From: Cutibacterium avidum ATCC 25577 | GTDB lineage: Bacteria > Actinomycetota > Actinomycetes > Propionibacteriales > Propionibacteriaceae | Direction of reading: 5' to 3' | Length of the DNA stretch: 64,000 nt | NCBI RefSeq assembly: GCF_000227295.1 | Contig: NZ_JH165054.1 | Location: 1,875,577-1,939,576, forward strand | Shown: positions 58,277 to 64,000 of the stretch, in pieces | Layout of the letters: each line of letters opens with the position of its first letter | Numbering within the stretch: position 1 is the first letter of the stretch | Translations under genes and position numbers: made by a program | The notes under the pieces: model-generated | Told to the model about the DNA's origin: nothing | The model's input: only the letters and a program-made list of their open reading frames with translations | Database searches by the model: none

Positions 58277-58962
58277 ATCCTCATCGTGAAGCGACGTGTC
58301 GACGGTGGCGCGCAACCTTCCTCATCTTCGCATCACTGGCCTCCCTGACCTGGGCATTCGCAGGCATTCTCAACCCCGCGATGAGCCAGCTGCATGCTTT
58401 CGTATCGGAGTACTCCGCCCGTGACCAGCCATGGCGTTACCTCTTCCAGACCACCGACGTCATCATGGGGACCTCCCTGTGTCTGGCAGGCCTGGCCACT
58501 CTCGCCTGGGCTGGTCATCGCCCCCTTGGCCGCAAGGGGTGGTCGGGCATTGGATTCGTGGCTGGCGGGCTCTTCAGTGTTCTTGACGCCTTGGTGACGA
58601 TGGACTGCTCCCCTACTCGTTCCAAGGCCTGTCTAGCTGCCGAGGAGGCCGGTCACGTCAGCCCGAGCCACTTCGTCCACGTCGGGACCTCGACGATCGT
58701 CGTCATCGGTTTTGCCCTCCCGATCCTGTTGCTCAACTCCACCATGACGAGGTTCCGCACCTTCGGTCTGGTGGTGGCATGGGCGTGGATCGTGTTCACC
58801 CTGCTCAACGGCATCGGGGCCATGGACTGGTTCGATGGCACCCCGATGGATTACACCGGGATCTGGCAGCGTTTCAGCTTGGCCCTGGGCGCCCTGTGGT
58901 GGCTGACGTTGGCCGCCGACGACGTCATCACCTCCCGTGCTCAGCGACGCCCAGTTTGCTGA
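58270..58962 (+). CDS. DUF998 domain-containing membrane protein
   Basis: A protein of about 230 residues with six hydrophobic segments and the DUF998-like start LASLTWAFAGILNPAMSQLHAFVSEYSARDQPWRYLFQTTD, plus the central HFVHVGTSTIVVIGFALP. Function unknown. The start codon is GTG at 58270, inside the end of the GNAT gene. Confidence 0.75.
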   Translation: MLNPHREATCRRWRATFLIFASLASLTWAFAGILNPAMSQLHAFVSEYSARDQPWRYLFQTTDVIMGTSLCLAGLATLAWAGHRPLGRKGWSGIGFVAGGLFSVLDALVTMDCSPTRSKACLAAEEAGHVSPSHFVHVGTSTIVVIGFALPILLLNSTMTRFRTFGLVVAWAWIVFTLLNGIGAMDWFDGTPMDYTGIWQRFSLALGALWWLTLAADDVITSRAQRRPVC

Positions 58963-58972
58963 GGTGTGAAGG

Positions 58973-59000
58973 AGGGCTCCCGGAGGTTACCGGGAGCCCT
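58973..59000. terminator. bidirectional hairpin between DUF998 gene and hisS
   Basis: AGGGCTCCCGG / CCGGGAGCCCT with a 6-nt loop, between convergent genes. It can serve both strands; a short ATTCCTCG follows on the plus strand. Confidence 0.75.
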
Positions 59001-59035
59001 ATTCCTCGTAGGTGTCGTCCTTCGGTCGGCCGCAC

Positions 59036-60400
59036 TCACCACGAGCCGACGACGCCGGGATGAAGATCCTCGGCAGGCGGGTTCCAACTCGCGGCGTCAG
59101 CCTCGACCTGGTCACCGGAGCGGATGTCCTTGACAGTGTCGGGGTCTCGGTGGTCGCTGTGCTGAGCGCCCGGGAACCACACGTAGGGGATCCCGCGACG
59201 ATCAGCATGCTTGATCTGCTTGCCGAACTTGTCGGCCTTGGGGGCCACCTCGCAGGGGATGCCGCGGGAGCGCATCGCGTGGGCGACGGCCTCCGAGCTG
59301 ACACGATCCTCCTCGGTGTTGACGGCCACGAGGACCGCCGAGGGAACCGAACGAGAAGACGTCAGCTCCCCTCGGGAGATGATCGGGGCCAGCAAGCGGG
59401 TCAGACCGAGCGAGATTCCCACGCCCGGGTAGACGTGTTTGCCGTCGGAGGCCAGGGACTCGTAACGGCCGCCCGAGCACACCGAACCCATCGACTCGTG
59501 GCCGGTCAGTTCGGTCTCGTAGACGGTGCCGGTGTAATAGTCCAGGCCGCGGGCGATCTTGAGGTTGGCGACCATGCGTCCGGGGACGACCTTGTTGACG
59601 GCAGTGACGACTCGGTTGAGGGAATCCAGGCCCTCTTCGAGCATGTCGTTGGACACCCCGAGTTCGCGCACCTTGCCGATGAAGGAGTCGTCGGCAGACT
59701 GGATGGAGGCCAGGGCGACACACTTGCCGGCGACGTCGTCAGACAGGCCCAGCTCGTCAGTGAGAAGCTCACGCACCGCGTCCGGGCCGATCTTGTCGTA
59801 CTTGTCGACCCGCTGCAGAACGGCCATGTGGTCCTCGATGCCCAGCCCGCGGTAGAACCCCTCGGAGAGCTTGCGGTTGTTGACGTGCATGGTGACGGTC
59901 GGGAAGCCCAGCTCAGTGTGCAGGCGCTCAAGGGCCGACAGCATCACCAGCGGGGTCTCGATGTCGTGGTGCTCGGCCAGGGTCTGGTCGCCGACGATGT
60001 CGATGTCAGCCTGGGTGAACTCGCGATAGCGGCCCTCCTGAGGACGTTCACCACGCCACACCTTCTGGATCTGGTGGCGACGGAACGGGAAGTGCAGGTG
60101 GCCGGCGTTCTCCAACACGTAGCGGGCGAAGGGAACGGTGAGGTCGAAGTGCAGGCCCAGACGGTCCTTCTCGGACCGCGAGTCATGAGGGTCAGCGTGC
60201 AGTCGATCGACGACGTAGACCTCCTTGTCGATCTCTCCCTTGCGGGTGAGTTGCTCCATGGGCTCGACGGCACGGGTGTGGATCGGCGCGAAACCATGAA
60301 GCTCGAAGGTCTCCTCAAGGATCCGGGTCACATGGTTCTCCACCATCTGTCCTGAGGGCAGGAATTCGGGAAAACCGGACAAGGGCTTGAGACGGGCCAT
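59036..60400 (-). CDS. hisS: histidyl-tRNA synthetase
   Basis: A 454-residue class II synthetase. Motif 2 ERPQEGRYREFTQADIDIVG, the HisA motif GLDYYTGTVYE and GGRYESLASDG with GISLGLTRL (motif 3) are all present, then the anticodon domain. An ATG start follows a GGAAGGAATCC leader. Confidence 0.96.
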   Translation of the reverse strand: MARLKPLSGFPEFLPSGQMVENHVTRILEETFELHGFAPIHTRAVEPMEQLTRKGEIDKEVYVVDRLHADPHDSRSEKDRLGLHFDLTVPFARYVLENAGHLHFPFRRHQIQKVWRGERPQEGRYREFTQADIDIVGDQTLAEHHDIETPLVMLSALERLHTELGFPTVTMHVNNRKLSEGFYRGLGIEDHMAVLQRVDKYDKIGPDAVRELLTDELGLSDDVAGKCVALASIQSADDSFIGKVRELGVSNDMLEEGLDSLNRVVTAVNKVVPGRMVANLKIARGLDYYTGTVYETELTGHESMGSVCSGGRYESLASDGKHVYPGVGISLGLTRLLAPIISRGELTSSRSVPSAVLVAVNTEEDRVSSEAVAHAMRSRGIPCEVAPKADKFGKQIKHADRRGIPYVWFPGAQHSDHRDPDTVKDIRSGDQVEADAASWNPPAEDLHPGVVGSW

Positions 60401-60461
60401 GGAAGGAATCCTTCGAAGAGTTGGGTATCTGGGCGGGTTACCCCGCAGGAGTCATTCTGCC

Positions 60462-60481
60462 AGCCCGAGAGCAATCGGGCT
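60462..60481 (-). terminator. hairpin between MBL gene and hisS
   Basis: AGCCCGA / TCGGGCT with a 6-nt loop lies 48 bp past the MBL gene stop and 62 bp upstream of hisS, on the minus strand. No T-box features accompany it. It may end the upstream transcript. Confidence 0.5.
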
Positions 60482-60528
60482 CATTCGCCACTGTTCGGTG
60501 AGACTTTTCAGTGGGAGTGCGACGAGAC

Positions 60529-61200
60529 CTACGTGCGGTTGAGAAATGGGTTGGAGATGCGCTCCTGGGCCATCGTCGTCGGTCCCCCGTGTCCTGGCAG
60601 TAGGTGGGTGGAGTCGTCAAGGGGCCAGACGACGTCGGACAGGCTGCGAGACATCTGTGCCGGGTCAGCCCCGGGCATGTCGGTTCGACCGATGGAACCT
60701 GCGAAGACGACGTCACCGGACATGACGATCGGGCCGAACTGCGCGTCAACCATGCGGATCATGGAACACCCAGGAGTGTGGCCCGGGGCGTGCAGGAATT
60801 CCAGGTCGAGGTCGGCGTACTCGTGGTGGGAGAACGGCTCGACGTCGACGACTTCCTCGGGTTCGCGCAAGGTCGTCGATCCGTAGCACTGCTCGATGAG
60901 TGGACGGGCGAAGTCAGACAAGGCTGCCATGGGGTCGGCGAGGAGATGCCGGTCATCTCGAGGGCACAGCACCGGGATGCCGTACTGATCTCCAACCTGA
61001 CGAGCTGAACCGACATGGTCGATGTGACCGTGGGTGAGCGCGACCGCCACCGGGGTTAGATGGTGGGTCTTGAGTGCCTCGCCGAGGAACTCCTCGGCAC
61101 CCATTCCAGGGTCGACGACGACGCAGTCAGACCCTGGTTCGCGCGCCAGGAGATAGCAATTGGCCTGAAAAGGACCAGTGATGAAGGACGCAATGAACAC
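60529..61200 (-). CDS. MBL-fold hydrolase (glyoxalase II-like)
   Basis: About 223 residues. The start FIASFITGPFQANCYLLA and the metal motif LTHGHIDHVG, later HAPGHTPGCS and GDVVFAGSIGRTD and the C-terminal LLPGHG, define a metallo-beta-lactamase-fold hydrolase of the hydroxyacylglutathione-hydrolase-like group. Exact thiol-ester substrate unknown. I chose the GTG at 61200 because family members begin at this point; a TTG at 61221 is the alternative. It is divergent from the DUF349 gene across a gap of only 31 bp. Confidence 0.85.
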   Translation of the reverse strand: MFIASFITGPFQANCYLLAREPGSDCVVVDPGMGAEEFLGEALKTHHLTPVAVALTHGHIDHVGSARQVGDQYGIPVLCPRDDRHLLADPMAALSDFARPLIEQCYGSTTLREPEEVVDVEPFSHHEYADLDLEFLHAPGHTPGCSMIRMVDAQFGPIVMSGDVVFAGSIGRTDMPGADPAQMSRSLSDVVWPLDDSTHLLPGHGGPTTMAQERISNPFLNRT

Positions 61201-61231
61201 GTTTGCCACTTTATCGGGCAAGATGGAGCGT

Positions 61232-62476
61232 ATGAGTCACGCACAAGCTCCGCAGTCCTTCGGCCGCGTCGATGATGACGGCACCGTTTACGTCCGAACC
61301 AGTGACGGGGAGAGGCCTGTCGGCCAGGTGCCGGACTCCACCAGCGAGGAAGCCCTTGAATTCTTCGTGCGCCGCTATCACGCCCTCGAGACCGAGGTGT
61401 CGCTGCTGGAATCACGAGTGAGCTCCGGGACCGCCTCGCCGGAGGAAGCCCGATCGGCCGCAAGCAAACTCGTCACGTCCATCCGTGAGGCCCATGCCGT
61501 CGGCGACCTGGAATCGCTCGCAGCTCGGGTGGAGGCTCTCAGCCCCACCATCGACGCCAAGGCGGAGACCCGTCGGGAGGAGAGGGCCGAGGCCAAGGCC
61601 CGCGCAAAGCAGGCCAAGGAGGACATGGTCGCCAAGGCGGAAGCCATCGCTGCTGGCACCGACTGGCGCGGTGGCATCGGCAAGTTCCGCGACCTGCTCG
61701 AGGAGTGGCGTCATCTCCCCCGTATCGACAAGACCACCGACGACGAACTGTGGCACCGCTTCTCCGGGGCTCGCACCGCCTTCACCCGTCGCCGCAAGCA
61801 GCACATGGCTGAGCAGAATCACCTGCGTGAGAAGGCTCGCGTGCTCAAGGAGCAGATCATCGAGGAGGCTCGTCCGCTGGCTGATTCGACGGCCTGGGGC
61901 GAGACCTCTCGTCAGTTCCGCGACCTCATGAACCGTTGGAAGGCTGCTGGCCCGGCTCCTCGCGACATCGACGAGAAGCTGTGGAAGGAGTTCCGCGCCA
62001 TCCAGGACAAGTTCTTCGACGCCCGCAGTACTGCTCAGAGCCAGCAGGACGAGGAGTATCGCGGCAACCAGGAGGTCAAGGAGAACCTTCTCGACGAGGC
62101 CGAGAAGGACATCCTGCCGGTCAAGGACATCGAGGAGGCCAAGGCCAAGTTCCGCTCCTTCCTGGAGAAGTTCAACGAGGTCGGTCGAGTGCCCCGTGAC
62201 GCCATGAAGCGCATCGACGCCCGCGTCCGTGACTTGGAGCGTCAGGTCCATTCCGCGGAGGAGGCCGAGTGGAAGCGCACCGATCCGCAGGCTCGTGAGC
62301 GTGCCCGCGCCACCGTCGACATGTTCAGCGCCCAGATCGACAAGCTCAGCGCCCAGGCCGAGAAGGCCGAGGCTGCTGGCCACGCCAAGGAGGCCGAGAA
62401 GGACCGCGAGTCGATCAGGACCTACCAGACCTGGCTGGAGGAGGCCCAGAAGGCCCTCGACGAGTTCAGCGCCTGA
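61232..62476 (+). CDS. DUF349 domain-containing coiled-coil protein
   Basis: A 414-residue, mostly helical and highly charged protein with about three DUF349 repeats (FRDLLEEWRHLPRI; FRDLMNRWKAAGPAPRDIDEKLWKEFRAIQDKFFDAR; FRSFLEKFNEVGRVPRDAMKRID). Function unproven. The ATG at 61232 is chosen by family start. It is often a neighbour of rel and hisS in Actinobacteria. Confidence 0.9.
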   Translation: MSHAQAPQSFGRVDDDGTVYVRTSDGERPVGQVPDSTSEEALEFFVRRYHALETEVSLLESRVSSGTASPEEARSAASKLVTSIREAHAVGDLESLAARVEALSPTIDAKAETRREERAEAKARAKQAKEDMVAKAEAIAAGTDWRGGIGKFRDLLEEWRHLPRIDKTTDDELWHRFSGARTAFTRRRKQHMAEQNHLREKARVLKEQIIEEARPLADSTAWGETSRQFRDLMNRWKAAGPAPRDIDEKLWKEFRAIQDKFFDARSTAQSQQDEEYRGNQEVKENLLDEAEKDILPVKDIEEAKAKFRSFLEKFNEVGRVPRDAMKRIDARVRDLERQVHSAEEAEWKRTDPQARERARATVDMFSAQIDKLSAQAEKAEAAGHAKEAEKDRESIRTYQTWLEEAQKALDEFSA

Positions 62477-62485
62477 CTGACAGGA

Positions 62486-62516
62486 AACGGCCCCGGTCAC
62501 AACGACCGGGGCCGTT
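62486..62516. terminator. bidirectional hairpin between DUF349 gene and rel
   Basis: A 13-bp perfect stem AACGGCCCCGGTC / GACCGGGGCCGTT with loop ACAAC, just past the DUF349 stop. It lies between convergent genes and could end both. Confidence 0.85.
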
Positions 62517-62571
62517 CGTCATACCGGCGGCTTTCCAGACAGAGAAGTCAAATCCCGAGAGCCACACCGGG

Positions 62572-64000
62572 TCACGACTTCACGCGAAAGACGTCATAGA
62601 CCCCGGAGATCCGCCGGATGGACTCGATGAGGTGCTTGAGGTGGGTTGGGTCGGGAGCCTCGAAGGTGAGCCGCAATCGAGCCAGATGTGTCTTCGATGC
62701 ACTCATGTTCGCCGAGATGAGGCTGACCCCCTGCTCGGCGAGGACGCGTGAGGTGTCCAGCAGCAGGCCGGCACGGTCGAGACCCTCGATCTGGATGGTG
62801 ACCTGGTAGCCCTCCTGCTGGTTCTCAGACCAGGAGACCGGCACGATCCGCTCGGGGTGCTCAAGCAGGTTCTTGGCGTTCGAGCAGTCCGTGCGATGTA
62901 CCGAGACCCCGTCGTTGCGGGTGACGAAGCCCATGATTGGGTCCCCCGGCAGCGGGGTGCAGCACCGAGCCAGCTTGACGAGCATGTCGGGGTCACCGTC
63001 GACGATGACCCCGGTCTCGTTGCTGCGATGCCGCGGAGTCTTGACGCCAACGGCGAGCTCCTCCTCGACGTCGGCCGTGGTCTCCTCCGGCCCACCGCCC
63101 AGGGCGATGAGCTTCTCGACGACCGACTGGGCGCTGACGTTGTGCTCCCCCACCGCGGCGTACAAGGCGTTGATGCCGGGCACCCGCAGGTCGTCGGCCA
63201 CCGCGGTGAGGTACTCCACCGTCAGCAAGGACTGCAGCGGCACACCAGCCTGACGCAACTGCTTGGCGATCGCATCCTTACCGGCCTCGATGGACTCCTC
63301 ACGGCGTTCCCTCGTGAAGTAGGACTTGATCTTGGAACGAGCACGTGGAGAGGCGATGAACCCCAGCCAGTCACGACTGGGACCGGCACCGGGGGAATTC
63401 GAGGTCAGGATGTCAACGACGTCGCCGTTGGTCAGCTTGGTGTCCAGGGTGACGAGTTTGCCATTGACGCGAGCGCCAATACAGCGGTGGCCGACCTCGG
63501 TGTGGACGGCATAGGCGAAGTCGACGGGGGTGGCGTCCTGGGGAAGGGCCATGACGTCGCCCTTCGGGGTGAAGACGTAAACCTCCGAGGAATTGATCTC
63601 GAAACGCAACGAATCCAAGAACTCGCCGGGATCGGACTCCTCCTTGGACCACTGGTTGAGCGACTGTACCCAGGACAGGTCGGTGCCGTCAGGCTGAATC
63701 CCCTTGCCAACGGCGTTGGGGTTCTCCTTGTACTTCCAGTGGGCCGCAACACCGTACTCAGCCCGCCGGTGCATCTCGTGAGTACGGATCTGCAATTCCA
63801 CCGGCTGCCCGCCGGGCCCCAGCACGGTGGTGTGCAGGGACTGGTACATGTTGTACTTCGGCATCGCGATGTAGTCCTTGAACCGCCCTGGGAGGGGATT
63901 CCATCGCACGTGCATGACACCCAGTGCGGCATAACAGTCGCGCGGGGTGTCGACGAGGATGCGCAGACCGATGAGATCGTAGATGTCTGAGAAGTCCCGA
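62572..64000 (-). CDS. rel: bifunctional (p)ppGpp synthetase/hydrolase, C-terminal part (partial)
   Basis: The gene runs off the right edge; its N-terminal hydrolase domain is outside the window. What remains starts within the synthetase domain (RDFSDIYDLIGLRILVDT, then RFKDYIAMPKYNMYQSLHTTV and QIRTHEMHRRAEYGVAAHWKYKE). It continues through a TGS domain (VYVFTPKGDVMALP, DFAYAVHTEVGHRCIGARVNG), helical and zinc-finger-like regions (LARCCTPLPGDPIMGFVTR) and a C-terminal ACT domain. It makes and degrades the stringent-response alarmone. Confidence 0.95.
   Translation of the reverse strand, partial: RDFSDIYDLIGLRILVDTPRDCYAALGVMHVRWNPLPGRFKDYIAMPKYNMYQSLHTTVLGPGGQPVELQIRTHEMHRRAEYGVAAHWKYKENPNAVGKGIQPDGTDLSWVQSLNQWSKEESDPGEFLDSLRFEINSSEVYVFTPKGDVMALPQDATPVDFAYAVHTEVGHRCIGARVNGKLVTLDTKLTNGDVVDILTSNSPGAGPSRDWLGFIASPRARSKIKSYFTRERREESIEAGKDAIAKQLRQAGVPLQSLLTVEYLTAVADDLRVPGINALYAAVGEHNVSAQSVVEKLIALGGGPEETTADVEEELAVGVKTPRHRSNETGVIVDGDPDMLVKLARCCTPLPGDPIMGFVTRNDGVSVHRTDCSNAKNLLEHPERIVPVSWSENQQEGYQVTIQIEGLDRAGLLLDTSRVLAEQGVSLISANMSASKTHLARLRLTFEAPDPTHLKHLIESIRRISGVYDVFRVKS

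Noticed and set aside
61412..62500. 362-codon leucine-rich minus-strand frame opposite the DUF349 gene
   Set aside because: The Leu/Gly-rich composition is the complement of Glu/Lys-rich coiled-coil codons.

Overview
The window is a dense, high-GC actinobacterial chromosome segment. It most likely comes from Cutibacterium (Propionibacteriaceae). The evidence is a secreted CAMP factor, proteasome-type prcBA genes, mIHF, a polyprenol-phosphate mannose synthase next to Lnt, and gene orders typical of Actinobacteria. Almost all genes lie on the minus strand in translationally coupled runs with ATGA or GTGA overlaps. One tRNA (Pro, GGG) is present. I see no rRNA, CRISPR array, insertion sequence or prophage.

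Layout, left to right. (1) 0.1-4.8 kb: a minus-strand chain metX-metW-asnC-lnt-ppm1. (2) 4.9-7.1 kb: a CoA-transferase and a Cof-type HAD phosphatase meeting stop to stop, then tRNA-Pro. (3) 7.2-12 kb: der, cmk, tyrA, prcA, prcB. The beta subunit has lost its catalytic Thr1 and Lys33 (both Arg). (4) 12-16.2 kb, plus strand: TetR regulator, ABC ATPase, YhgE/Pip membrane protein and DUF3054 protein, with a palindromic operator facing prcB. (5) 16.3-23 kb: a fused HAD-TrmI gene, metH, divergent PAC2 protein, rpe. (6) 23.4-24.2 kb: CAMP factor gene. (7) 24.6-34.2 kb: a housekeeping run efp-nusB-mihF-gmk-rpoZ-coaBC-metK-priA-fmt-rsmB. (8) 34.4-39.0 kb: an accessory block (PPK2, heavy-metal P-type ATPase, ArsR regulator, DUF559-like protein). 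(9) 39.3-51.1 kb: rarA-DUF948-alaS-ruvX-mltG-aroE-aroC-aroK-aroB, preceded by aspS. (10) 51.3-58.9 kb: a glycosyltransferase-like gene, a TetR regulator divergent from a 1477-residue acyl-CoA dehydratase activase-like iron-sulfur protein, then GNAT and DUF998 genes. (11) 59-64 kb: hisS, an MBL hydrolase, a divergent DUF349 protein, and the 3' part of rel, cut by the window end.

Methionine and SAM metabolism (metX, metW, metH, metK), the late shikimate steps (aroB, aroK, aroC, aroE, tyrA) and translation (alaS, aspS, hisS, fmt, efp, rsmB, tRNA-Pro) dominate. The most unusual item is the apparently inactive proteasome pair. It sits close to metH and trmI, where Actinobacteria usually carry the whole Pup-proteasome cluster, but no mpa, dop, pup or pafA is visible here; a TetR/ABC/YhgE cassette occupies the gap. 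Second is the large fused dehydratase-activase protein with its own divergent TetR regulator. All family assignments are from reading translated sequence; no database search was run.
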